64,000 nucleotides of DNA from Salarias fasciatus (GCF_902148845.1 NC_043751.1:19807586-19871585), one strand, 5' to 3'; positions 45,816 to 61,906 are shown, counted from the stretch's first letter. The notes: a model not told the origin generated them from the letters alone. Numbers and translations: made by a program.

Positions 45816-45828
45816 GAACTTTCTGGAG
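45816..45828 (-). promoter_or_regulatory. dnaja4: Heat-shock element upstream of dnaja4
   Basis: The plus strand reads GAACTTTCTGGAG, which is GAA-nn-TTC-nn-GAG: three alternating units of the HSF1 consensus with one mismatch in the last. It lies about 20 bp upstream of the TATA box. A second TTCTCGAA pair is at 45,909-45,916. DNAJA4 genes are known to be heat-inducible in vertebrates, so the placement fits, but HSF binding is inferred. Confidence 0.5.
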
Positions 45829-46021
45829 AGCTCTGGGGCCGGATGTGTGGAACGAAACCTGAGGGAGGGGGAGCTCTCAGCCAGTCCCTGCGCCCTGCAA
45901 AACTCCCATTCTCGAACATAGACATACCTGAAGCATATAAATGCTTCCAACTAAAAATACTGTGTTGTTTAAAGTGATTCTAATGCCACAAATAGAAAAT
46001 ATGATTAATGCATGAGTTAAT

Positions 46022-46491
46022 TTAAGTTTTGATTGCTTTCTCCTTTGCTTTATATAAAATATCCACCTTGAAAACACATTTCTTGGAGAAATAATTTAAA
46101 AACACTAACCAAAGCTGCATTTTCTGAAAAGATTAAATTAAGTTAGTATGTACGGTAGTTAAAGCAGTCTGCAACAATGCAGTTTCAGCATTATGTGAAA
46201 TTGTGGTCGGTCAATGTTGGGCAGGGACATTGAAATTATTATAAGAAAAGAGGAACAAAGCTCAACCAAACTGCATGTTTTTGCATGCATGCATTGTTAT
46301 TAAAACACAAAAATATAAAGTGCTCTTACATTGTAGTCACATTTAATTGTACTGTTATCTGACGCATCCATATATCTTTTACACTGCTTTATTCTGTTCA
46401 GGGTGCTGGAGCTAATCCCAGCTGTGGTCTCTACACCCTGAAGAGACCACCACAACATCAGGACAAATAGAGACAAAGTGGCTTGAAACAT
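46022..46491 (-). CDS. Unrecognised small secreted protein candidate, 2 exons
   Basis: Not recognised. Exon 1 (46330-46491, 54 codons) starts MFQATLSLFVLMLWWSLQ, a good signal peptide, then a polar segment with CKRYMDASDNSTIKC, which holds two Cys and an N-glycosylation site (NST). It ends phase 0 at AAT|GTAAGA. Exon 2 (46022-46123) begins after ACTTAATTTAATCTTTTCAG, which is itself preceded by a consensus branch point TACTAAC. It stays open in phase 0 for 33 codons (KMQLWLVFLNYFSKKC...) to a stop. The product would be 87 residues. A signal peptide with a phase-0 first intron recalls short-chain helical cytokine genes, but no diagnostic residue proves that. An internal donor (TTCAAG|GTGGAT) leaves room for more exons. 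It may be a relic or chance. It lies between dnaja4 and acsbg1, where I recall no mammalian gene. Confidence 0.35.
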
Positions 46492-46662
46492 ATCCTGGAT
46501 CAGTATATGTCAGTTCATTGTTTCCATTTTCTGCAAAGACAAAAAGCAGCTTCAATAAATGTAGCAATGATTTGGATGTATTATGTAAGGTGGTTGTAAA
46601 TATGAGGGCTGCACATTGTAGTTACAACCACACTCACCTCACAGTGGGGGGTCTGGGGATCC

Positions 46663-46734
<72 letters not shown>

Positions 46735-47887
46735 TGAGTGAGTTATTTGTAACTATATGACAATAGTACTATTCATTGTAAATGTGTCACAAATTTTTGA
46801 AAAAGGCTTGAACTAGAAAAAGGTTTGTAATAAAAAAAAAATAGTTGGAACCGAAGTCCATTGTTGTGTTTTCTTTGTTTTGATAGTCAAGTGAAAAAGC
46901 CTTGATGTATAAATAAGTAAATATATAGTTAAAAATGAATTGCGCTTTACCCCCTTCTGAGTCCATCTATCGACACTTTGGGCAAACTGAAATGACACAG
47001 TACATCTTGACATTTTCTGAATTGAATCAAAAATGTTAACTTCATTCATATGCTGTTCAATGGATAAAGGGTTTGCAGAAGATGAAGATAAAAAGATCGA
47101 CTCCTGAGCTGTGGTAACCAGTAACACTCATCAGACACGGAACACCAATGACTTTTATGCTCTGAAATATTAGAAAATATTAATTCAATTTGGGTTTTTT
47201 TTTTTGTTCTAGAGATGTCACAGTTATCTAAACACTCAATCATTATAAGTGAAAAAATATGCTGGTTTTATTTATCTAAAAAAAGACATTTATTTGCATT
47301 AAGTGAGCTGGGATATAATCCAGATTCCTGACTCTCAGCTGAATAAAGAAGCAGGTGTAGAAACAGGATTGACGGAAGATAAGAACTATTTATGAAGATT
47401 TTTCATTTACTCATCTTTACAAACATGATGTGCTGCCAGCAAACATACTAGCATAATATCCATACTAGACAGAAAAAAACCCAATCACACAAACATTTAC
47501 ACTTGTTACTTCTTTCAGTGATTGTATAAGTATCTTCTGATCAATGAAACGTGCTTTCACGGTGTAATTTAAACTGATTTTAAACAATAGATAAGGATAC
47601 AAGGTGAAATAATAAGTTTTATTGTTCTGTCTGTCTGTGTGGGACTCGGTTGTTTGTAAGGAGACTGTTTTACATATTAAAGGGCTGAACTGATTTAAAT
47701 TCTGGACCCGGCATGAAACAAGGGGTCCGGTGCAGTGTGTGGTCAGTTTCACAACTTCATGAGGAACTGGGTATCTCTTCAGGCTTCTGATCTCTGAGTC
47801 AATCTATAAGATTGATTTTGAAAGGTGCTTGTCTGACTTCTGAGGCTCGACTGTATGTAAACTAACAGGGGACCTGAAACCAATACC
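46492..47887. other. Region upstream of acsbg1
   Basis: 1.4 kb upstream of the acsbg1 ATG with a TG microsatellite (46,665-46,732). Minus-strand ORFs at 46,813-47,127 and 47,465-47,752 have no recognisable homology and are not called as genes. The acsbg1 start and 5' UTR cannot be placed. Confidence 0.5.
46665..46732. repeat. (TG)n microsatellite
   Basis: About 34 TG units followed by three TGAG units. Confidence 0.95.
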
Positions 47888-50800
47888 ATGGTACATCCTG
47901 GAGAAGGGAAAGTTGTTGAGGTCAGGTAAGAAAGTTTAACTGTTTTTTTATACTTTGATCAAAACTCTTCAGCTTTAATACTCTCTTTAACAACTTCTCA
48001 GTAAAAGAGTTAAAGTTAATGTACAGTATGTAATAATGTACACAAACATATTCCTTTTTTAATGAGCTGGAGTGACCCATCTTTTGCTCTTACAGAATAT
48101 ACCCCGTCAAACAAAGGGGGCTTTAGCTGACCCAAAAGCTCGACATTGTGTTGGGTCAACAATTAGAGCCATGTGATGAAATGAAAGCTGCCGCATAAAC
48201 TACTGCCAGAACCGGAGCTGGAGTGTGTGTGCGCCGGTTAAAGTACATGTTGCTCCTGTGTGTTTCAGGGTGGCGGCATCAGCTCAGGAGTCTATGGCAC
48301 ATGAGCAGGCAGACAGTGAAGACACTTTAGGTGAGTTAGTTTCTCAGAAGAGCTCTGCAGGGCAGCCAGCAGCTGACCTCCGCAGTTTTCCTTCTCTTTA
48401 GGAATGACAAGATTTATGTCCTGCTTCATCTTGACATCCAAATTTGATTTTCTTTCGTTTTAGAAGAGATAAATATAGCAGAAGACTCGGCAGGCACATC
48501 CCTCGCTCCAGCTCATTCCCTTTGGACGACTGACGCTGGAGGCTCCGTGCTGTTGAGGATGGATGATGGATGTCCAGAGAAACCTGTCACAGTCCACCAG
48601 ATGTTCAAAACCGCAGTGGAGAGATATGGAAACATGCATGCACTCGCCAGCAAGATCAACGACAAGTGGGAGAAGATAACTTTCTTTGAGTATTATCAGC
48701 TCTGCCGGAAAGCTGCCAAGAGCTTCATCAAGGTATATGATCTAAAAATAGAATTCTTTTTTTTCTGTTTAGCATTTAAATAACTTGATTTAGAATCATA
48801 GTTTCAAAAAAATGTTAAGAGAAACCATTTGTTGTTGTGGTGCAGCTTGGTTTAGAGCGGTTTCATGGGGTGGCAATACTGGGATTCAATTCTGCTGAAT
48901 GGTTCATTTCTGCTATCGGAGCCATCATGGCAGGGTAAGAAACGTCTCACCACAGTGGTTTTCAAAGTGTGGAGTGGGCTGGGTGTCAGAAAGCTGCACA
49001 CATTGTAACAAAGATCGATTAAAATGCTAAAGTTTAATACAAATCCATAAGTGTGACAGTTTCAGACTAAATATATAAACACTTAATAGATATTTCAAAT
49101 TAAAATTAATCCCAACAACCATGAACAATATCTTTAAATGTGAAAAACGTTCAAGTATCTGTAATATTACTAAATATATCCACTTGGCACTGAGCTTTGT
49201 TTTTTTTAATTCCTTACACCTATCTGTTGCAGTGGCACATTTCATGACTTCTTCTTTTCTCTGCTGTCTATAACATCTGGTGTTGTCTGTTGCAGAGGAA
49301 TAATGACAGGAATTTATGCCACAAACTCACCAGAGGCTTGCCAGTATGTGGCCAGTGACTCCAAAGCCAACGTTGTAGTGGTTGAAAATCAAAAGCAACT
49401 GGATAAGATATTGCAGGTACTGATACTGATCGGGAATTGCATGTTAAATAGTACAGGTCTGCATTTTTTGGGGTGAAAATGTTCACTCTTGCTGCCGCAG
49501 ATAAGAGACAGCTTACCCCACCTGAGGGCCATTGTGCAGTACAGCGGACAGGCTGACGAGAACATCTCAAATCTCTATTCTGTAAGTCCTCCAGACGTCA
49601 CACCATACTGACTGAAACGTCTGCTGGTTTAAAGTGACATGCTGCTGTTTTTTGGATAGTGGGAGCACTTCATGGAGCTGGGTGTGGATGTTTCTGATCA
49701 AAATCTGGACGACATTATCGACAGCCAGCGAGCCAACCAGTGCTGTGTCCTGATCTACACGTCCGGGACCACAGGCAAACCCAAAGGAGTCATGCTCAGT
49801 CATGACAACGTAAGCTTTATGTGACTGCTGCTGTTATTGTCCAACTCTCCTCAGCTATGTCACAGGTTTATTATTTCACTTTAAACTTTTTAATTTAAAC
49901 GTTAATTTTAAACCTTTCAGAATTTATCTTGCTGGTTCATAAAGAAAGAATTAAAAATCATAGCTTTGAACTGAGAAACCGTTAAAGACAGCAAGAAACA
50001 AAGACTATTTGAATTATTGCAGATCACATGGACTGCCAAGAATGCCAGTCGGGCTGGAGACGTGCAGCCAGCCGACACTAAACAGGAGTCACTGGTGAGT
50101 TACCTGCCTCTCAGCCACGTCGCCGCTCAGATGTATGATCTCTGGACGGGAATCCAGTTTGGTGAACTGGTCTACTTTGCACAGCCGGATGCCCTGAAGG
50201 TAAATGATGATCAAATATGTGTTGAGTCTATAGGGTTAGACACTTCCTCAAAGACACAAAGCATTCCTTTGACACACAAAAAGTTTCCTGTCTACATGTT
50301 TTCTTCCTTTTATTTTTCATAATCCCTCATTACATGAAGGGAAGCCTGGTCACTACGTTGCGTGAGGTTTGTCCAACATCTCACATGGGTGTCCCGCGAG
50401 TGTGGGAGAAAATGATGGAGAAGATAAAATATGCCATCAGTCAGTGCGGATACGTGAAGAAGAAGCTGGCCACATGGGCAATGTCAGTGAGTCTGGAAGT
50501 CAATCAACGGTTTCTGCTAAAGTAAGTGCCGGAAATTATACTGAATGACTAAAATCTGTTATAGAATTTAACTTCTCTTATAGAAATATGCTTGTGTTTA
50601 TTGGCTACATTGATTCTTGTTCAATAAGTGCAAAGACTTACTGTTTATTGTATTGATTTCCCTACTCGCAGGGATGAGGGGAAACCGTTCCTCTTCTTCC
50701 TGGCTGACAGCCTCGTGCTGCAGAAGCTCCGGGCTGAGTTGGGCTTTTCCTGCTGTCAGAAGTTCTTCTCCGGAGCTGCACCCATCAGCACCGAGACAAT

Positions 50801-51995
50801 GCAGTTCTTCCTGGGCCTCAACATCCGTTTGTACGAGGTCTACGGCATGAGTGAGAGCACCGGACCTCACTTCATGTCAGGGGCCAACGCTTACAAACTA
50901 CCCAGGTGAAAAACTACAGGATGGTTAAAAAAAGAAAAGAGAAAGTTCATTTTAATCTTCTGTAAGATGTTTTTTTGGTTGTTTCTTTGTTTTCCAGTTG
51001 TGGAAAGGTGGTACCTGGCTGTCGTTATAAAATGGCTGATGTAGACTCAGAGGGCACGGGGGAAATCTGCTTCTGGGGACGCAACATTTTTATGGGATTC
51101 CTCAACATGGAAGACAAAACCAGGGAAATCCTGGATGAAGATGGGTGGCTGCATTCAGGAGACTTGGGAAAGATTGATGAAGAGGGGTTCTTGTACATCA
51201 CGGGGAGGATAAAAGGTATGGACGTCTTTTGGGGCCAGTAAGGCATTTGTTAAACTAAAAAGGTAAATTTATAAAAAGGTAAATGTGTCCACTCTTCTCA
51301 TCTAGAGCTGATCATCACAGCTGGAGGGGAGAACGTTCCACCCGTTCCCATAGAAGAAGCAGTGAAGGCGGAGCTACCGATCATTAGCAACGCCATGCTG
51401 ATCGGAGACAAGAGGAAGTTCTTGTCCATGCTTTTAACCCTGAAGGTAAATTGATATTTCCTTTCATTGCACCAACAAGAAAGCATAAAATCCTTCTGTT
51501 GTGAAGGTGAAATCTAGAATCGAGTATTTGATTTCAGTGTTGCAGCAACACAGAAACCATGGAGCCGACAGAGGCGCTGAGCCTGGAGGCCGTGGAGTTC
51601 TGCAAACAGTTGGGCAGCCACGCAACCACGGTGTCGGACATCGTCGAAGGACAAGACAAGGAAGTGTACCAGGCAATCAAAGAGGGGATCGAAAGGGTGA
51701 ATGCAGGCGCCACCTCGAATGCCCAACGCATCCAGAAGTGGACCGTTTTGAGGAAGGACTTCTCCGTTTCTGGAGGAGAGCTTGGTGAGTGGAGCAGACC
51801 TGATCAGTCAACAGTTCGAGTTTATATGGAGGGTGTATCATTAGAAAACAGCCCCTCCCACCATGAAAGAAATGATCTGGAGCAATGGTTCAATCAGATG
51901 TTTGTCTTTGTTTTCCAGGTCCCACAATGAAGCTTCGCCGCCCCGTCGTCTTGGAGATGTACCACAGCGTCATAGAGAGTCTTTATCGAAACTAG
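47888..51995 (+). CDS. acsbg1: Long-chain acyl-CoA synthetase ACSBG1 (bubblegum), 14 exons
   Basis: Activates long- and very-long-chain fatty acids to acyl-CoA with ATP; in mammals strong in brain and steroidogenic tissue. Exons: 47888-47925, 48269-48330, 48464-48732, 48846-48934, 49296-49416, 49501-49581, 49660-49809, 50023-50199, 50340-50521, 50672-50905, 50998-51215, 51306-51445, 51538-51784, 51919-51995, totalling 695 codons and 694 residues (human about 724). The AMP-binding P-loop is [11 protein letters not shown] (in 49660-49809). Adenylate-forming motifs YGMSEST and [20 protein letters not shown] follow, then [13 protein letters not shown]. The first two exons encode a short acidic N-terminus that is poorly conserved, so the exact start is the least certain part. 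ACSBG1 rather than ACSBG2 is chosen because dnaja4 and idh3a flank it, as in human. Confidence 0.92.
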
Positions 51996-51999
51996 TCTT

Positions 52000-52005
52000 A
52001 ATAAA
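52000..52005 (+). terminator. acsbg1: acsbg1 poly(A) signal
   Basis: AATAAA only 4 bp after the stop codon, giving a predicted 3' UTR of about 30 nt that ends where the A40 tract begins. Confidence 0.6.
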
Positions 52006-52025
52006 TTACTGTTTTGTGCAAACAA

Positions 52026-52028
<3 letters not shown>

Positions 52029-52068
<40 letters not shown>
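52029..52068. repeat. A40 homopolymer between convergent genes
   Basis: Forty consecutive A on the plus strand. It begins 23 bp after the acsbg1 AATAAA and lies 44-83 bp downstream, in idh3a's direction, of the idh3a AATAAA, where it reads T40. It may be a slipped-strand expansion or the tail of an old retroposon. Its length makes sequencing or assembly error plausible. Confidence 0.85.
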
Positions 52069-52071
<3 letters not shown>

Positions 52072-52111
52072 AAAATACCAGCAACACAATACTTCATACA
52101 TTTTCAGAGGC

Positions 52112-52117
52112 TTTATT
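52112..52117 (-). terminator. idh3a: idh3a poly(A) signal
   Basis: AATAAA on the minus strand, 740 bp beyond the idh3a stop codon. The acsbg1 and idh3a transcript ends would be separated by about 60 bp. Confidence 0.55.
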
Positions 52118-52856
52118 TAATATTTTAAATTGTGACTAATACTTTCTTAGGCATTCAGTACATCCTCTCACATGCTTATATATTTCCTCATGAAATTGCT
52201 GTATCTAGACAACACTTCATTTTAACGCCTTTAAAATGATTCCAGCTAAATTGCATCATGGAATTTGAATGTTGTGTATCGTTTTCTTTGGGATATTTAC
52301 CCAAAAACTCTCCCGTAACCGTCAGCAGCATTCACAGCTGCGGCTGAAAGCTGCCTTCATGATGACACCCACAACAGTCACTTCGAAAAATTCTGAAGTA
52401 AATGCCAGTTATGACAATGTGATATCCATTTTTCTTTTTTTAAACATCTATCATATTTGCAGGAGGAATGATATTGTCATGTAAAGAGCAGCAGATATGT
52501 GAAGCAAAAAAGAAAAAAAGATTAAGAGTTTGATTTGCTGATTATTTGCCGTTTTCTCGGGTTAGTTTTAAAATAAAATAAGGTCCAGTACACTAAAATT
52601 CGGGTTTAGCCAATAAATACATAATATTCACCACAAACACCTCACAATCGTCACAATGAGTATGCATACCGCATGTTGAGAAACTGTTGGTCAAAGGTTT
52701 TAAGACAGTGCTTTAGAGTGTGCGTAGAGAATAAAATAAACATTCAGGCTCTGTAGTTCCTGAGCTCTTTTTCAACACGTTTTGATGTGCGCGTACAGGA
52801 TGGCGTTAAGTAACTCAAACCCGAACAAATAAACCGCTGACCCAACCAGAATCTTC
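52118..52856 (-). other. idh3a: idh3a 3' UTR region
   Basis: AT-rich sequence between the idh3a stop codon and its candidate poly(A) signal. No separate gene is supportable. Two open frames that overlap the terminal coding exon in other frames (52,744-52,981) are shadows of it. Confidence 0.6.
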
Positions 52857-57050
<4,194 letters not shown>

Positions 57051-57093
57051 CGTGAGTTAGCCAAGGTCGACACTGCTAAAACGAGCAGGTGTC

Positions 57094-57100
57094 CTTTATA
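57094..57100 (-). promoter_or_regulatory. idh3a: TATA-like box upstream of idh3a
   Basis: The minus strand reads TATAAAG 44 bp before the ATG, predicting a very short 5' UTR. Housekeeping genes often lack TATA boxes, so this may be incidental. Confidence 0.3.
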
Positions 57101-58586
57101 AATGAGCTCCACAGAGGATATCCGGTCTGGAGGGTTTGTTTTTTTCGACGTAAAACCAAATTGTAACATTTGCACCGCGCTGGTATCATCGCGATTAATT
57201 GTCCACTTTAATTATTTCATTTCATAAATATCTAAGTATAAAATGTTTCATTTAATTGAATTTGTTCTTTCTTTTTAGCGATTAAATTGACTAATTTTGC
57301 TCTTATTTTGAAACTATCTATTTCGGAAGTTGCATCAACATTCAGACTGGTTACATTGTAATAACTATAATTTTGAACTATTCTACACATAGATGTACAT
57401 AAAAGTAACCCCAAATCCTACTTGAGAAAAAAGACACTTTATGACAATAGACTCTCTCTGATATTGTAAATTATGGGTTTAAATTTCCCAACATTGGCTT
57501 TTTAAGACCACTATCTACCAGCAGGTGGCGCCATTAAGCAACACGGTGCTACACAGTCTGTGTAGGCTGTCGAGAAGCAAATGGTGCATGGCAGTTGTAT
57601 AAAAATAATCTTATTTATTCATTTTTTTGCCCCAATAATCAATAAAATACAGAATGTAGGATTATTTTATCATCTTGCAAAGCTCTGCTGCCACAAAACT
57701 CTGAGTTAAACACAGATGTCCAAAATATGAGCCTGGACTACTGCAGCCTGTTCTTACTATACCCTTTGTAGTTATAATTCGTCATATTATTTTATTATTT
57801 ACAAATTTTACTGAAAAACTGAAATACATTGTTAATGTATTGGGCGAACCTACTCCATGAAGTTTACCATCTTTTTGTCAAGACTACATGTTTTTTTCAC
57901 TTTTCTTTTGTAACAAAGCTGAATAAGTATTTTTATCAAAAGGACAGGTTTCTTTTTAATGTGTTTGCACCTGTGTTTATGACTTAATCAACTTAAAAAT
58001 ATGTAAAAAGATAAGACGACACAGTTTTGAAGCTTGGTTAGCGTTATATTTCCCACAAGTTGAATTTGCACATAATAAACTCTATGGTATAAAACAAGTA
58101 GAAACGGCTGATTTAATCATTCAAATCACTTTTTGCAAAAAATTCAACATACCAAGAAAGCACACAGCATGTTCCACATGAACTCTCCGAACTATCCAGC
58201 AATGCAAAATGGAAAAAAAGCTCTTAAATCACTGAAAACGTATAGAAACTCTTAAGCAGCATAGCTCTGAGCATAAATGCAAGCTACATGGTACAAAATG
58301 CACACTGTGCAAGTAAAGACATCGTTGGACCAAACTGAGGGCTGTCAGTATGGGTAAAGGTTTCTTTAAACCACCTACATGTTTGCGCCAGGACTGAATG
58401 CATAGAATGTGTACAGTTTCAACAAACACCACACCCTGCAACACACAGCACACGTCTGGCAATGACAGTTACCAAGCATTTGGATACAATGTGGTCCTTT
58501 AGAAAGCCTACAGTACATTAGTCATGGTATATAACACAACAGAAAAGTTGCTAAATATTGCACATAAAGGTGGAAAATAGCCGCGA
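57101..58586. other. idh3a-lrrc61 intergenic region
   Basis: AT-rich 1.5 kb that must contain the lrrc61 3' UTR. A minus-strand AATAAA at 57,614-57,619 is one of several possible poly(A) signals. It holds a perfect CTCF core match (separate entry). No other gene seen. Confidence 0.5.
57518..57532 (+). promoter_or_regulatory. CTCF core motif
   Basis: CCAGCAGGTGGCGCC satisfies CCASYAGRKGGCRSY at every position. It lies in the gap between the idh3a promoter and the lrrc61 3' end, a natural place for an insulator. Occupancy is inferred. Confidence 0.5.
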
Positions 58587-61500
58587 TCAGATGGCGTATT
58601 GCTTTGGCTGCTTCTTCAGGCTCATGGATCTCTCCGTCTGCGAAATCACATGGGTGGCTCTGTTGTTGAGGAGGCGGCATTCATGAAGAACATCTGCACA
58701 GAGGAACAGCGGGAACAATGAATGTCACCGAAAACCACACGATAAATAATCAATATGTTGAATTATAAATAACTCCAACTTTTCAGAGAACTTCTTACCA
58801 TTAAATTGTTTGTAGGCTTCTTCAACAATGGCATTGTTTGACCTTTTAATCTCCCAGTAGTTGTCCTCCACCCATGGTTTGCAGTCTGGATGCTCAACAA
58901 GTTGTCCATTCTTGTACACACCAGCTAAGCATGCATCACAATTAAAGATGGTAGAAAAATAACACATTACTGAGTTAGATTCTTCTAAATGGGTATATAT
59001 AGTGGGTATATTTCCTTTTAAATAAAAACAGTAATCACAAATCTGATAGAAATTATGGTGTGTGATGAGGTACAGAACACATTCTACTGTCATACAGTTG
59101 ATTATAAGAAAAAGAAAATTATACCTTTGATCGTGTCGTCTATGTCTTTGCACAACTGGTACAACTCACTCCCACGTCCGACAACTCTCTCACCTTCAAT
59201 TAAAACACAATCCAAATAATAAAGACTTTATTTTAATGATTCTGACACTTCTTTGGCAGTGGTGTCAAACTTATTTTACTTCAGGAGCCACATACAGCCT
59301 GAAATTTAAAAAAAGAACTCAAATTTCAACAATAACATGCCTCAAATCACCATGGGCTTTACATCTTTAATAGAAAAAACATTTGGTCACATGTAGCTGG
59401 AATTAAAAAATATAATAGTCTAGTTCATATTATGATCAGGCTAAGTTGTTATATAAAAATATTTTTACATCTGTGTTGTAATTCTAATCACCTAAACTGA
59501 ATTGAGAATAAGAATCTGTTAGACATCTGAGCGCCCCTGGTGGTGAAATGAATTAAATGCATTTATTGTCATAATTTCTCACAGCAGGCAATTTTCATCT
59601 TGCTGCCAGATCAGACTCTCTGGTGGACCAGTTCTGGTCCACGGGTCGCACATTTGACACCCTTGGTCTATAGCTTTGTCCGTGAATATTAATTATTGTC
59701 ATTTTCTAAACTGTTCAGGTTCAAAAACCACTTGTGCTATGTGGCATTATTGTAATAACTATGCTATCCCCTGCAGGAAATAAAAGTCTTATCTTAAATA
59801 CTAAAATCTTTCCTCAGATGTTGGATGTCAATTTGATGAATAAATCTTACCATCCAGCACCTTGATGTTGGGAAACATTTCGAGAAGTACGGTTCTGTAC
59901 GAAGCGTTCCTGCAAACTGACAGAGAGATTTTGTGTTTGCTGGCAGATTTAAAAAAAAAACAAATATTATTCAAATCAACCTGAAAGGTTTCAGATACAA
60001 TCATAAAAAGGTACCTGGGTTGGAGTAATTGTACGTGTTGTCTTTAAACCGGATGTTTTCTAGCTTTCTCAATGAAGCAAGGCAGCGGAGGTTTTCAATG
60101 CTGTTGGAAAAAATAGGTATATTGGTTAAAAACAAAACATTGTTGAACAATTGACATAAGAATTAGAGATATATTCACATTCTTAGTCTTAAAAATCAGA
60201 GGTTTTCAAACAGTGGGAGTTTGAGCTTCCACCAGTTCTCATGTTGCTCAGGCTTCATCTCAAACCAGGCACTGATTTTTGGTTGAATACTGAACAATGT
60301 GTGTTGATGAGTAGTTGTGTTGAAGGGGTGTACCTAAAAAGGTGGCGATGAATGTAGTCTGCAGCTGTTTTGCCCTAACATGTAATTCAAAAACAAATCA
60401 TCTCTATTCTGCTTGCAAAAATAGTGTCTTCATTTAAAAAAAAAAGTCATTGTTTACTCTCATTATCAACTCCCACCCACTGTTTTCAGGACACAACGGA
60501 TCATTCCTACCAGGATATGATATTGCCAGCCACATTTAGGTTCTGTAAATTGTCACAGCTGCGCAGAGGCTCTGAAAAACACAAAGAAAATCAACCAATG
60601 CACAGTAACAATTTGTCCACTCACGATGACTCTTAAATAAGACCTTCATGCAACAAAAAGAAAACCTACCTATATTGGAGATCCTGTTGGCTGACAGATT
60701 GAGAACAGAAAGAAGCCACAGCGATGACAGAGGAGCTAAATTTGTGATATTATTCCCAGAGAGGTCCAGTCTCTCTATATTTATACATTCTCCAATACAT
60801 CCAAGGTCACGTATACCTGTAAGATTGAAAACAATCAAAAAAAAACTGTAGACAGTAAAGCATTTTTAAACCTAAAGCAGATACAGATATATCAATTTTA
60901 TCTTACCAAGACCTCTCAATTTGAGAAACAGGATGGACTCCAGATCAAACTCCCCTGTCCGAGACTTGAGCAGCACAGCTGTTATCTTCTCGCAGTCAGC
61001 ATCTGAAAGGATGGCAGACTGCAGCATTAACACAGGATATTTATTTCTCCATTCTCACAGTAAACAAGCTCCGCTGCATATTTCTGAGTCAGCAACGGCC
61101 AGAGGAAACTGCTGGACGTCTCTTCCATTTTACACTGGAGCAGAGCAAACAGCCCATGCAATCATCTCCAAATAGGGAACAACAAATCATGCATCCCATA
61201 AATTTGCTATCTGGCAGCTTCTCCTGTGCCAGCTCAGAGGCACAGGGTCACAGACGGCCAGCTGCAGCCCTGTGCTGCTGCTCAGAGGCTTTATCACGCC
61301 AGTTGCATGCATGAATAGGGACTGAGGAGTTATATTTGGTTGACTGTCCTGAGGCAATGTCAGTGTGCTGCACATGGATTCTCCTCTAATGAAACAACCC
61401 CCTTAAGAGAGGAGGAACAATCACAGTCTGCAAAAATAACGAGGCTCTGGAGTCTGTTTTTAACCCAATTACATGCTGTTATGTCATATTCACAGCTCAG

Positions 61501-61906
61501 GTTCACTGTTTTTTCCCCACTTGTGACTGCTGCTCCGCAGAGACGCAGACGGGTGCCTTGCTTTGCGGCTGCTCATGTTAAAAGTGTTTAGTTTCGCCTC
61601 GCAGGAGCGTAAAAAAAAAAAAAAAAACTGTTGTTAGCATGTGTCTGTCGCTAGCTGTGAGCGAATTCATGAGGATGATTCAGCCGGATGAGAGTGGGTG
61701 GGTTATTTAATGAAATGATAATTGTCCTCCTCTGTTTTTCCCCCCTCCTGTGATGACACACGCACACATACACGGTATTATATAAACGACTCGGTTGCTC
61801 CCCCAGCTTTGACAGCAGCTAGCTAGCATCGGCGGCTAGCGGCTAGCGTAGCAACAAGCTACCGCCGTCCGAACTTACCTTGATCCTTCTCGCGCTTGGA
61901 GTCCAT
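58587..61906 (-). CDS. lrrc61: Leucine-rich repeat protein LRRC61, 9 exons
   Basis: Small LRR protein of poorly known function. Exons: 61879-61906, 60907-61002, 60670-60816, 60511-60571, 60015-60100, 59851-59916, 59125-59193, 58799-58924, 58587-58693, totalling 262 codons and 261 residues (human LRRC61 about 259). It opens with LLKSRTGEFDLESILFLKLR, then DLGCIGECINIERLDLSGNN, NLAPLSSLWLLSVLNLSANR, NLQNLNVAGN and, after the repeats, KVLDGERVVGRGSELYQLCK, which closely matches LRRC61. The C-terminal helix carries KPWVEDNYWE and EEAYKQFNDVLHECRLLN. No signal peptide or membrane segment was seen, so it is probably cytosolic. It sits between idh3a and cib2, unlike in human, where I recall LRRC61 on chromosome 7. 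It is divergent from cib2. Confidence 0.88.
59257..59665. mobile_element. hAT-type MITE, both ends present
   Basis: A 409-bp element in an lrrc61 intron. The left end is CAGTGGTGTCAAACTTATTT; the right end on the minus strand is CAAGGGTGTCAAATGTGCGA. These are diverged terminal inverted repeats of the fish/vertebrate 'CAGNGGTGTCAAA' hAT family. Flanking 8-mers TTCTTTGG and GTCTATAG agree at 5 of 8 positions, a decayed 8-bp target duplication. Internal landmarks such as GGAGCCACATACAGCC are family-typical. Non-coding and old. Confidence 0.75.

Noticed and set aside
46813-47127. Minus-strand open frame with a polar, plausible-looking sequence near the secreted-protein candidate
   Set aside because: It lacks an ATG at its start, is preceded directly by stops, and lies upstream of the candidate's signal peptide, so it cannot be its downstream exon. 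No homology recognised.
59530-59550. Near-CTCF motif (CCACCAGGGGCGC on the minus strand)
   Set aside because: One core G is missing and it lies inside the hAT MITE; too weak to list as a site.
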